Shown here one piece after another: positions 25,007 to 32,678 of a stretch of 64,000 bases of DNA. Numbering within the stretch: position 1 is the stretch's first letter; each line of letters starts with the position of its first letter. The notes beneath the pieces were generated by a model. It had not been told where the DNA came from. It saw only the letters and a list, made by a program, of their open reading frames with translations, and made no database searches. The stretch covers positions 1,116,001 through 1,180,000 of the forward strand of contig NZ_CP079925.1 in the NCBI RefSeq assembly GCF_019355935.1, given 5' to 3'. The DNA comes from Comamonas sp. Y33R10-2. Lineage in GTDB: Bacteria > Pseudomonadota > Gammaproteobacteria > Burkholderiales > Burkholderiaceae_C. A program made the position numbers and the translations under genes.

Positions 25007-25914
25007 AGTCAATGATCAAACGCTTGGCTACTTGTGGGCTGGCAAGTTGGTTGCTGGCCGCTGCGCTGCCAGTAGTTGCTCAATCCGTGCAGATCACCGA
25101 TGCGCGCGGCAGCAAGGTGCAACTGGCCAAACCGCCGCAGCGCATTGTTAGTCTGCTGCCGTCGCTAACCGAAAGCCTGTGCGCATTGGGCGCGTGTGAG
25201 CGACTGGTGGGGGTGGATCGTTACTCCAACTGGCCGGCGCACACCAAGACCCTGACTGTGGTGGGGGGCGGGCTGGATCCGAATATCGAGAGCATCGTGG
25301 CGCTCAAGCCCGACTTGGTGCTGGCCTCCATGGCTTCGCGCTCCTTAGGGCGCATGGAGGCGCTGAGTCTTAAAGTCGTAGCGCTTGAGCCGCGCACCTA
25401 TGACGAAGCGCGCGTGGTGCTGCAAAAACTGGGTGTGCTGCTGAATCTGCCATCCGCGCAAGGTGCGGACCGTGTCTGGGCAAGCATTGAAGCCGATATG
25501 GCCAAGGCCGCAGCCAGCGTGCCCGAAAAAATACGCGGCCAGCGTGTGTACTTTGAAGCCAGTCGCGGCCCGTTTGCTGCGGGTGAAAACTCTTTTATTG
25601 GCGAGACTTTGACGCAGTTGCACCTGCGCAATGTGATTGAAGCCAAGTTGGGGCCGTTTCCGCGCATCAACCCTGAATATGTGGTCAAGCTCGACCCTGA
25701 CATCTTGATGGCGGGCAAGCGCTCCTGGAGCACAGGTATGCCCGAATACCCGGGCTGGGCGCAGATGCGTGCCGTCAAGCAAGGCGCGATATGTGCTTTT
25801 ACACCGGAGCAATCCGACGTGCTGGTGCGCCCCGGCCCGCGCATGGCTGAGGGTGCGCAAATCATTGCCCAGTGCCTGCAACGTCTGGCGGTCAAGCAGG
25901 GCAAGAGCCAATGA
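25003..25914 (+). CDS. btuF: BtuF-like cobalamin-binding periplasmic protein
   Basis: Periplasmic substrate-binding protein of the BtuF/FecB-like ABC family, 303 residues, with a signal peptide ending LPVVAQ. PQRIVSLLPSLTESLCALGA is the family start, followed by VGVDRYSNWP, DPNIESIVALKPDLVLAS and a C-terminal lobe with NPEYVVKLDPDILMAG. The ATG at 25003 overlaps the cobU stop by four bases. The btuC and btuD genes follow with the same four-base overlaps, so a complete BtuFCD importer is encoded in a row inside the riboswitch-controlled operon. Substrate assignment rests on this context. Confidence 0.92.
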   Translation: MKSMIKRLATCGLASWLLAAALPVVAQSVQITDARGSKVQLAKPPQRIVSLLPSLTESLCALGACERLVGVDRYSNWPAHTKTLTVVGGGLDPNIESIVALKPDLVLASMASRSLGRMEALSLKVVALEPRTYDEARVVLQKLGVLLNLPSAQGADRVWASIEADMAKAAASVPEKIRGQRVYFEASRGPFAAGENSFIGETLTQLHLRNVIEAKLGPFPRINPEYVVKLDPDILMAGKRSWSTGMPEYPGWAQMRAVKQGAICAFTPEQSDVLVRPGPRMAEGAQIIAQCLQRLAVKQGKSQ

Positions 25915-26948
25915 GTGTGATCAAGCCTAACCATTGCGCTCAGGCCGGGTTGGCCGCGCCCTGGCTTTTGACGTGGCTGGTGCTTGCTGGCAGTCTGCTG
26001 GCGCTGCTGGGCGCAGGCATTGGCAGCACGGGTTTTGAGAGCGTGCTGAACGCCCGCCATGACCCCTTGGCATGGCAAATCGTGATGGACATTCGCCTGC
26101 CGCGCACGGCTGCCGCTTTGCTGGCCGGTGGCCTGTTGGGGCTGGCAGGCGCCATTGCGCAAGGCGTGTTTCGCAACCCGCTGGCAGACCCGTATTTGCT
26201 GGGCAGTGCATCGGGTGCATCGCTGGGCGTGGCGCTGGCCATGGCGGCGCTGGGCGTGTCGCCTTTTGCACTGGCCGGACTGGCTCGCTGGGGCGTGACG
26301 GGCGCGGCTTTTGCCGGTGCCGTATTTGCCGTAGTGCTGACACTGGTGCTGGCCAAGGGTGTGCAAAACACCATGCGCCTGCTGCTGGCTGGCGTGGTGG
26401 TGGGGGTGGTGCTGGGCGCCGCCGCATCGCTGGTGCTCTTAATGAACCCGGACATCATGCAGGCCATGCAGTCCTTCATGCTGGGCAGCACGGCGTTTGC
26501 GGGCTGGAATGCTTGCGCGCTGATGCTGTGGGTGCTGCTGCCTACGCTGGCCCTGTCTTGGTGCTTGAGCCGCGTGCTGGATGGGCTGGCGCTGGGTGAA
26601 TCAACCGCCCACAGCCTTGGCTTGCCGCTGGGCCCGCTGCGTCTGCTGCTGATTGTGCTGCTGGCGCTGGCCACAGGTACGGCTGTAGCGCAAACGGGCT
26701 TGATTGCTTTTGTGGGCTTGGCGGCTCCGCACTTGGTGCGCTCTATGGTACGGGCGCTGCACCGCTGGCTGCTGGTGCTCAGCAGCTTGATGGGCGCAGT
26801 GCTGTTGCTGGCCGCTGATTTGCTGGCGCGCTGGTTGATTGCACCGCAAGAGTTGCCCGTGGGCGTGCTCACCGCCGTGCTGGGCGGCAGCTACCTGCTG
26901 TGGCTGATGCACAGGCGCGGCACGCTGTCGGCAGGAGAGGGCGCATGA
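25911..26948 (+). CDS. btuC: BtuC-like ABC transporter permease
   Basis: FecCD-family permease, 345 residues with about ten membrane helices. MDIRLPRTAAALLAGGLLGL, GVFRNPLADPYLLGSASGAS and the C-terminal GLIAFVGLAAPHLVRSMV (the ATPase-contact loop) are family hallmarks. ATGA overlaps on both sides tie it to btuF and btuD. It moves cobalamin delivered by BtuF across the inner membrane. An upstream in-frame start at 25872 would overlap btuF more and has no support. Confidence 0.94.
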   Translation: MSVIKPNHCAQAGLAAPWLLTWLVLAGSLLALLGAGIGSTGFESVLNARHDPLAWQIVMDIRLPRTAAALLAGGLLGLAGAIAQGVFRNPLADPYLLGSASGASLGVALAMAALGVSPFALAGLARWGVTGAAFAGAVFAVVLTLVLAKGVQNTMRLLLAGVVVGVVLGAAASLVLLMNPDIMQAMQSFMLGSTAFAGWNACALMLWVLLPTLALSWCLSRVLDGLALGESTAHSLGLPLGPLRLLLIVLLALATGTAVAQTGLIAFVGLAAPHLVRSMVRALHRWLLVLSSLMGAVLLLAADLLARWLIAPQELPVGVLTAVLGGSYLLWLMHRRGTLSAGEGA

Positions 26949-27769
26949 GCGATCACACCAATCAAACCGCACTGACTACCAACGCACTGGCTACGACCGC
27001 ATTGACGGTGCAAGCTTTGTCTGTGCAGTTGGGCGATCGCGAAGTGCTGCGCCAGATCAGTCTGCAAATTCCCAAAGGCCGCTGGACGGCCATTGTCGGC
27101 CCCAATGGCGCGGGCAAATCCACCTTGCTGCGTGCCATGGCGGGCATGAGAGCTGCCAACCAGCAGCAAAGCGGTGATGTGCTTTTGCAAGGCCGCAAGC
27201 TAGCCGACTGGAATGGTCGCGAGCGCGCCAAGGAGCTGGCATGGCTGGGGCAAAACCAGCCCGTGTCCGGCGACATGGCCGTGTATGACGTGGTCATGCT
27301 GGGCCGCTTGCCGCATCAAGGCTGGCTGGCCCCAGCCTCTAGCGCGGATCAGCAGGCCGTTGAGCAGGCGCTGCGCCACACCCATGCGTGGGATTGGCGT
27401 CAGCGCAGCATTGGCGAGCTTTCTGGCGGCGAGCGCCAGCGCGTGCTGCTGGCCCGCGCACTAGCCGTGCAGGCCCAGACCTTGTTGATGGATGAGCCGC
27501 TGGCCAATCTTGACCCACCGCACCAGACCGACTGGATGCTGACCGCACGCAGCCTGGTGCAGCAGGGCATGACCGTGGTCAGTGTGCTGCACGAGCTGTC
27601 GTTTGCCTTGCTGGCCGATGAAATCGTTGTCATGCAGGCTGGGCGCATCACCCATCAGGGCGCATGCAGCGACCCAGCCAGCCATGCCGCGCTGGAGGCT
27701 GTGTTTGAGCACCGCATACAGGTGCGAGAGCTGGATGGCCTGTGGCTGGCCTTGCCCCGCCTGCGCTGA
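26945..27769 (+). CDS. btuD: BtuD-like ABC transporter ATPase
   Basis: ATPase subunit of the cobalamin importer, 274 residues. Walker A is GPNGAGKST, the Q-loop region is WLGQNQPVSG, the signature is LSGGERQR, Walker B is LLMDEPLANLD and the switch His is in VLHELS. The first 17 residues (rich in Thr, Asn and Ala) are an extra low-complexity start. It overlaps btuC by four bases and is followed by an AT-rich repeat before cobO. Confidence 0.94.
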   Translation: MSDHTNQTALTTNALATTALTVQALSVQLGDREVLRQISLQIPKGRWTAIVGPNGAGKSTLLRAMAGMRAANQQQSGDVLLQGRKLADWNGRERAKELAWLGQNQPVSGDMAVYDVVMLGRLPHQGWLAPASSADQQAVEQALRHTHAWDWRQRSIGELSGGERQRVLLARALAVQAQTLLMDEPLANLDPPHQTDWMLTARSLVQQGMTVVSVLHELSFALLADEIVVMQAGRITHQGACSDPASHAALEAVFEHRIQVRELDGLWLALPRLR

Positions 27770-27771
27770 AA

Positions 27772-27823
27772 ATTATTAGAGCTTTTTTACCCTTTAACGC
27801 TTGATATATAAGCGTGAGTAGCT
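27772..27823. repeat. AT-rich dispersed repeat, intergenic copy between btuD and cobO
   Basis: A 50-base AT-rich element with the inner hairpin ACGCTT-gatatat-AAGCGT and the end GTAGCTATG. It fills nearly all of the btuD-cobO gap. Related sequences lie at 36005-36056 and 46270-46335 and, by resemblance, inside cobU, cbiB and apbE. Confidence 0.6.
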
Positions 27824-28393
27824 ATGAATATTGAAACTCCCCCTTCCGAGAAGCCCTATGAAAAACCTGAGGGCGAGCGCCGCGGCCTCGTCATCGTCAA
27901 CACCGGCAATGGCAAGGGCAAAAGCACGGCGGCCTTCGGTCTGGCCTTTCGCGCCACGGGCCGGGGCAAGGCCGTCAAGGTCTATCAGTTCATGAAAGTG
28001 CCCACGGCCCGTTTTGGCGAGCACCGCTTAGCCGAGCAAGTGGGCCTGCCCATTGAAGGGCTGGGCGACGGTTTTAGCTGGAAGAGCAAGGACCTCGACC
28101 ACTCAGCCCAACTGGCACGCGATGGCTGGGAAAAAGCCAAGGCTGATATTTTGTTGGGCGAGTTGTTTCTCGTCGTGCTTGATGAAATCACCTATCCGTT
28201 GATCTACGGCTGGCTGCCGCTGCAAGACGTGCTGGACACGCTTAAGGCTCGCCCCAAGGAGGTGCATGTCTGCCTGACCGGCCGCCGCTGCCCGCAGGAG
28301 ATCATCGACATGGCGGACACCGTCACCGAGATGACGATGATTAAGCACGCATTTCAAGCGGGCGTTCCGGCTCAGCGTGGGATAGAAGACTAG
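27824..28393 (+). CDS. cobO: Cob(I)yrinic acid a,c-diamide adenosyltransferase
   Basis: CobO/BtuR-type adenosyltransferase that attaches the adenosyl group from ATP to Co(I) corrinoids. The 189-residue length is typical. The P-loop GNGKGKSTAAFGLAFRA, the VYQFMKVPTARFGEHR segment and LDEITYPLIYGWL with GRRCPQEIIDMADTVTEM are diagnostic. The cofactor made here is also the ligand of the upstream riboswitch. The final codons run into the start of a GC-rich repeat. Confidence 0.95.
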   Translation: MNIETPPSEKPYEKPEGERRGLVIVNTGNGKGKSTAAFGLAFRATGRGKAVKVYQFMKVPTARFGEHRLAEQVGLPIEGLGDGFSWKSKDLDHSAQLARDGWEKAKADILLGELFLVVLDEITYPLIYGWLPLQDVLDTLKARPKEVHVCLTGRRCPQEIIDMADTVTEMTMIKHAFQAGVPAQRGIED

Positions 28394-28512
28394 GCTCCCC
28401 CTGAGCCGCTGCGCGGCCTCCCCCTCTCTCGCTTTGCTTTGCAATGCGGGAGGGAGACAACGCCTTCGCTGCGAGACGGCTCTTGCTCGGCGTTGCTGAG
28501 TTTGGGGGCGCC
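28392..28512. repeat. GC-rich dispersed palindromic repeat, copy 2
   Basis: The unit begins GGCTCCCCCTGAGCCG, has the inverted pair CTCCCCCTCTCTCGC/GCGGGAGGGAG, and ends with GACAACGCCTTCGCTGCGAG and GCTTGCTCGG-like sequence then GTTGCTGAGTTTGG. The second half matches the end of the copy at 7326-7420 (GACGACGCCTCGCCGC and CTCTGAGTTGG). It fills most of the gap between cobO and bluB. Confidence 0.65.
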
Positions 28513-28597
28513 AGTTTTTCAGGTTTTCGCGGCTCGCAGGCCTATATGTGGTGTTCGCGAGGTATCCGCGCCTGTGCCAAAGGGACACAATTGCTCC

Positions 28598-29332
28598 ATG
28601 TCTGAAGCACACCCATTACCCACCATCCCTGCCACGCCTTTTACCGAGGCCGAGCGTGCCGCTGTCTACCGTGCCATTTATGAGCGCCGCGACATGCGCC
28701 ACTTTGCGGGTGGGCAGGTGGCGGATGACGTTTTGCTGCGCTTGCTGCGCGCCGCGCACCACGCACCCAGCGTGGGCTTCATGCAGCCCTGGCGCTTTAT
28801 TCGCGTCAAGAGTTTGAATCTGCGCAAGCAAATCCATGCACTGGTTGAAGAAGAGCGCGTGCGCACCGCCCATGCCATGGGTGAGCGTGAAGAAGATTTC
28901 ATGAAGCTCAAGGTACAGGGTGTGCTGGATGCGGCCGAGGTGCTGGTCGTTGCTATGCCACCGGGGCGCGAGGCGCATATCTTTGGCCGCCGAACCTTGC
29001 CCGAGATGGACATTGCCAGCAGCGCCTGCGCGATTCAAAACCTGTGGCTGGCTGCGCGTGCCGAAGGGCTGGGCATGGGCTGGGTGTCGATTTTTGATCC
29101 GCAGCAACTGGCAAAGCTGCTGCAAATGCCTGATGGCGCCCATCCGCTGGGCGTGCTGTGCCTGGGCCCTGTGAATGCGTATTACGCTGAGCCCATGCTG
29201 CAACAAGAAAAATGGGCCTGCCGCGCGCCACTGGAAGATATGCTGATGGACGATGTATGGGATGACTCGCGCACCGTTCCCAGTAACGCTTCCAATGCGG
29301 CTGCAGCGGCCAAGGGTAAAACGGGCACATGA
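28598..29332 (+). CDS. bluB: 5,6-dimethylbenzimidazole synthase
   Basis: BluB splits reduced FMN with oxygen to make 5,6-dimethylbenzimidazole, the lower ligand of B12. The 244-residue nitroreductase-like protein has YERRDMRHFAGG (FMN phosphate contacts), RAAHHAPSVGFMQPWRFI, FGRRTLPEMDIASSACAIQN and EGLGMGWVSIFDP. The C-terminal 20 residues form an Ala/Asn-rich tail. The ATG at 28598 was chosen; upstream in-frame sequence lies in the repeat. Its stop overlaps the cbiB start by four bases. The product is used by CobT near the end of the operon. Confidence 0.94.
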   Translation: MSEAHPLPTIPATPFTEAERAAVYRAIYERRDMRHFAGGQVADDVLLRLLRAAHHAPSVGFMQPWRFIRVKSLNLRKQIHALVEEERVRTAHAMGEREEDFMKLKVQGVLDAAEVLVVAMPPGREAHIFGRRTLPEMDIASSACAIQNLWLAARAEGLGMGWVSIFDPQQLAKLLQMPDGAHPLGVLCLGPVNAYYAEPMLQQEKWACRAPLEDMLMDDVWDDSRTVPSNASNAAAAAKGKTGT

Positions 29333-30411
29333 CGGCAATTACCTGGGCTGAGCTGATCGGCCTGCCCCTCAGCCCCGTGCTGTGGTTGTATCAAGCCTTC
29401 ACTTCCAGCGATCAGGCCGCATGGCACTGGGCTGGCAATGTGCAGGCCGCTTTGTTGGCAGTGTTGGTGGCTTTGCTGATGGACAGGCTTTGGGGCGAGC
29501 CGCCGGTCTGGATGCACCCCGTGGTGCTGATGGGCAAGTTGCTGGGATGGGCCGGCCAAGCTATTGCGCCGCGACATGAATCAAAGCGCGATTATGGGCG
29601 TTTCAGCCTTGCAGCCTTGGTGTGGTGTGCACTGGCTGCTCTTATTTTTGGTGTGTATTGGCTGGCCCAATTCATGACCGGCTTTGCGCCTTGGTGGGTG
29701 TGGGGACTGGTGATGGGCGTGCTGCTCAAGCCGCTGATGTCCTGGCGCATGCTTAAAGACGAGGTGCTGGCGGTAGAAGCTGCCTTGCAGCAGTCCCTGC
29801 CCGCCGGGCGTGAGCGCCTAAGCTGGCTGGTGAGCCGCGACACCACGCAGCTAGACGCCGCCACCGTGCGCGAAAGCGCGATCGAGACGCTGGCCGAGAA
29901 TTTGAGCGATTCCGTCATTGCCCCACTGTTCTGGTTTGCCGTGGCAGGTTTGCCCGGTGCGGCGGTCTATAGACTGGCCAATACGGCAGACGCCATGTGG
30001 GGCTACCCCGGCTGGCGCGGGCAAGGGGACAAGCGCCGCCACTGGCAATGGGCCGGTAAATGGGCGGCGCGGGCCGATGATGTGCTGAACTGGATTCCTG
30101 CGCGCATTACCGCGCTGTGGCTGGCGCTGGTGGCCGGTGGCGTGTCGTGGCAGGCTTTGCGGCGCGATGCGGGCGTGACGCCATCGCCCAACGGCGGCTG
30201 GCCCATGGGCGCCATGGCGCAGGCGTTAGGTGTGCGTCTGTCTAAACCCGGTGTGTATGAACTCAACCCGCAGGGGAGACCTGCTGAATCCACGGATCTT
30301 CTGCAGTCCGTAAAATTAGCGTCAAAAGTGCTTTTAGTCCAAGTATTTATTGGACTTGTAGCTATGGTTTTTATGGCGCTATGGATGTGGAAGTTGGCTG
30401 GGAATGTTTGA
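29329..30411 (+). CDS. cbiB: Adenosylcobinamide-phosphate synthase
   Basis: Membrane enzyme (CbiB, called CobD in Pseudomonas) that joins aminopropanol phosphate to adenosylcobyric acid. The 360-residue protein has several membrane helices and the conserved LMDRLWGEPPVWMHPVVLMG, SRDTTQLDAATVRESAIETL, ENLSDSVIAPLFWF and NTADAMWGY. The C-terminal helix (VLLVQVFIGLVAMVFMALWM) is encoded by an AT-rich stretch at about 30300-30372 with a perfect hairpin AGTCCAA/TTGGACT and GTAGCTATGG. It therefore looks as if a copy of the AT-rich repeat contributes to the coding end. It overlaps cobC by eight bases. Confidence 0.93.
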   Translation: MTAITWAELIGLPLSPVLWLYQAFTSSDQAAWHWAGNVQAALLAVLVALLMDRLWGEPPVWMHPVVLMGKLLGWAGQAIAPRHESKRDYGRFSLAALVWCALAALIFGVYWLAQFMTGFAPWWVWGLVMGVLLKPLMSWRMLKDEVLAVEAALQQSLPAGRERLSWLVSRDTTQLDAATVRESAIETLAENLSDSVIAPLFWFAVAGLPGAAVYRLANTADAMWGYPGWRGQGDKRRHWQWAGKWAARADDVLNWIPARITALWLALVAGGVSWQALRRDAGVTPSPNGGWPMGAMAQALGVRLSKPGVYELNPQGRPAESTDLLQSVKLASKVLLVQVFIGLVAMVFMALWMWKLAGNV

Positions 30412-31435
30412 TTTGAAAGAGGCCGCCATGCATGGCGGCACGGATGCGATGGGCGTGCCTGCGCATGATTTTTCCACCAATCGCAATGCTTGCGGCCCAT
30501 GCCCTATGGCGGTGAAAGCGTTGCAGGCCGCCCATGTGGCCCAGTATCCCGACCCACATTACACGCAGCTGCAGTTGCAATTGGCGGCTTTTCATGGGGT
30601 GGCGCTGCAGCGCATCGTTATGGGGGCCAGCAGTAGCGAGTTGATTCACCGCATCACCCTGCATGCGGTGCGCAGCGGCGCTAAAAACGTTATTTTTCCG
30701 CAGCACCACTATGGCGATTATCTGCAGGCCGCACGGGTGTGGCGGCTTGCGCTGTGCAGCCGCGCTGAGGCGAGTGCGTTGCCGGCCTTGAGCTGGGCTT
30801 GTGAGCCCTCAAGTCCGCTGGGTGAACTTGAAGATATTTGGCCCACGTGGCAACAAGTCGCCTTGGAAAAAGAATGGCGCATGCTGGACTGCGCTTACCG
30901 CCCTTTGTGGCTGGAAGGTGAAGCGCCACAGCGCCCACTGGATGCTGTTTGGCAGCTCTGGACGCCCAACAAAGCGCTGGGCATGACAGGGGTGCGCGCA
31001 GCTTACGCGATTGCGCCTTTAGACACCGCTGCGGCTGAGTTGCAAGCCTTGCGCGATTTGGCTCCATCGTGGGTCGTTGGCTCGCACGGCGTTGCCATGT
31101 TGCAAGCTTGGGTGAGCGATGAGGTGCAGCAGTGGCTGGTGCAAAGCCGCATGACGCTGCGCCGCTGGAAGGCGCAGCAACTGGCGCTGTGCGCCAAGCT
31201 GGGCTGGCAGGTGCTTGCCGGCCATCAGGCCAACTACTTTGTGGCGCGGCTGCCGGTGCAAGAGATTGCAGCGCCGCTGGCCGCCATGCGCGCCCAAGGC
31301 GTAAAGCTGCGCGACTGCGCCAGTTTTGGCTTGCCCGGTCATGTCCGGCTGGGCGTGTTGCCACCCGTGTCGCAGGCAGCGTTAGAGCGGGCTTGGCTCA
31401 AAGCGGCTCTTAGCGCGCCTCAAAGCATTCAATGA
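30404..31435 (+). CDS. cobC: Threonine-phosphate decarboxylase
   Basis: PLP-dependent class I/II aminotransferase-fold enzyme (CobC of Pseudomonas, CobD of Salmonella) making aminopropanol phosphate for the nucleotide loop. The 343-residue protein has HDFSTNRNACGPCP, MGASSSELIHRI and the PLP lysine in WTPNKALGMTGVRAAYAI. The C-terminal part has CASFGLPGHVRLGVLPP. It overlaps cbiB, whose substrate it supplies. The usual Asn-Pro-x-GP start (NPLG) is replaced by STNRNACGP, a modest divergence. The assignment rests on operon position as well as fold. Confidence 0.88.
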   Translation: MFDLKEAAMHGGTDAMGVPAHDFSTNRNACGPCPMAVKALQAAHVAQYPDPHYTQLQLQLAAFHGVALQRIVMGASSSELIHRITLHAVRSGAKNVIFPQHHYGDYLQAARVWRLALCSRAEASALPALSWACEPSSPLGELEDIWPTWQQVALEKEWRMLDCAYRPLWLEGEAPQRPLDAVWQLWTPNKALGMTGVRAAYAIAPLDTAAAELQALRDLAPSWVVGSHGVAMLQAWVSDEVQQWLVQSRMTLRRWKAQQLALCAKLGWQVLAGHQANYFVARLPVQEIAAPLAAMRAQGVKLRDCASFGLPGHVRLGVLPPVSQAALERAWLKAALSAPQSIQ

Positions 31436-31479
31436 CCTTGCAGTGCTGATCACACATACTGAAAGCGCTACCATTTCGC

Positions 31480-32286
31480 ATGGACACTGAAACCCTCAAG
31501 CTGCGCTCTGTGCTGGTGGAGCGTTATGTCACGCCACTGCGTGAAGGTGGCTCCATGCCCGCAATTGTCGAGGCCGATGACTTGGGCACTTATGTGCTTA
31601 AGTTCCGCGGCGCCGGGCAGGGCGTGCGTGCGTTGATGGCCGAGATCATCTCTGGCGGCATCGCCCGTGTGCTGGGTTTGCCCATGCCAGAAATTGTGCT
31701 CGCTCAACTGAACGGCGACTTGGCGCGTACCGAGTCAGACCCCGAAATTCAAGACCTGATTCGCGCCAGCGCTGGCCTGAATGTGGGCTTGGACTATTTG
31801 CCCGGCGCCATCAACTTTGATCCGGCGGTGGATGCGGTAGATAGCGACTTTGCCTCGCGTCTGGTGTGGTTTGACACGCTGGTCAGCAATGTGGACCGCA
31901 CGGCGCGAAACACCAATATGCTGATGTGCAAAAAGCAGCCTTGGCTCATCGACCATGGCGCGAGTCTCACGTTTCACCATGCCTGGAACGGCACAGTAGC
32001 CGACCCCGCCAAGCCTTTTGCGCCTAGCAGCGAGCATATGTTGCTGCCGCTGGCCAGCGACTTGGCCACGGTGGATGAGCAGATGGCTGCAAAGCTGACC
32101 ACCGAAGTGCTGACAGGCATTTTGGCCGAGGTGCCAGACTGCTTTTTGAAGCAAGCGGCGGCGGATAAAGACAGCGATGTTTTGAACAATGTACAGACCC
32201 ACCGCGCAGCTTACGTGAATTATTTTGTGGCCCGCCTTGCAGAGCGTGGCCGCTGGTTGCAAGGAGTGATTGATGCACGCGCATGA
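31480..32286 (+). CDS. HipA-like kinase domain protein
   Basis: 268-residue protein of the HipA_2 type. It keeps an ATP-site lysine region (GTYVLKFRGAGQG), a catalytic loop SNVDRTARNTNML with Asp and Asn, and a metal-binding IDHGASL in place of DFG, so kinase activity looks possible. Unlike HipA toxins there is no HipB antitoxin beside it. It overlaps a DUF3037 gene by 14 bases, a recurring pair. Both sit between cobC and cobQ in the B12 operon without breaking the spacing pattern. Substrate and role are unknown; operon position alone does not prove a B12 function. Confidence 0.85.
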   Translation: MDTETLKLRSVLVERYVTPLREGGSMPAIVEADDLGTYVLKFRGAGQGVRALMAEIISGGIARVLGLPMPEIVLAQLNGDLARTESDPEIQDLIRASAGLNVGLDYLPGAINFDPAVDAVDSDFASRLVWFDTLVSNVDRTARNTNMLMCKKQPWLIDHGASLTFHHAWNGTVADPAKPFAPSSEHMLLPLASDLATVDEQMAAKLTTEVLTGILAEVPDCFLKQAAADKDSDVLNNVQTHRAAYVNYFVARLAERGRWLQGVIDARA

Positions 32287-32674
32287 GGTGTACGACTACG
32301 CTGTGGTACGAATCGTGCCGCGTGTGGAGCGTGAAGAATTTGTGAACGTGGGCGTGATCTTGTCTTGCCAGCTCACTGGATTTTTGCAAGCTGCGATTGT
32401 TCTGGATGAAAAGCGTTTGCTGGCGCTGGACCCTCATGTGGACTTGGAAACCGTGCATCGCCACCTAGGCTCCATCGTGGCAATTTGCGAAGGCAGAGCT
32501 GATGGCGGCCCGATTGCCCAACTGCCCATGCGCTCGCGCTACCACTGGCTGACGGCCAAGCGCAGCAGCATTATTCAGACATCGCCTTCACACATGGGCA
32601 TGTGCACCCAACCGGGCGAGGCGCTGGCGCGCATCATGCAGCGCATGGTGTTGCCCATCCCCGCAGAATATTAA
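32273..32674 (+). CDS. DUF3037 protein, partner of the HipA-like kinase
   Basis: Cytoplasmic 133-residue protein with the DUF3037 start YDYAVVRIVPRVEREEFVNV and the segment RSRYHWLTAKRSSIIQTSPS. The ATG at 32273 has an AAGGAG ribosome binding site six bases before it, inside the end of the HipA-like gene, so the two are translationally coupled. A TTG directly before it is less likely. The family has no known activity. It usually stands next to HipA_2-type kinases. The cobQ gene starts four bases after its stop. Confidence 0.85.
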   Translation: MHAHEVYDYAVVRIVPRVEREEFVNVGVILSCQLTGFLQAAIVLDEKRLLALDPHVDLETVHRHLGSIVAICEGRADGGPIAQLPMRSRYHWLTAKRSSIIQTSPSHMGMCTQPGEALARIMQRMVLPIPAEY

Positions 32675-32678
32675 ATAT

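Noticed and set aside
31480..32674. HipAB toxin-antitoxin system
   Set aside because: There is no HipB-like DNA-binding partner; DUF3037 has no helix-turn-helix, and the kinase belongs to the shorter HipA_2 type.
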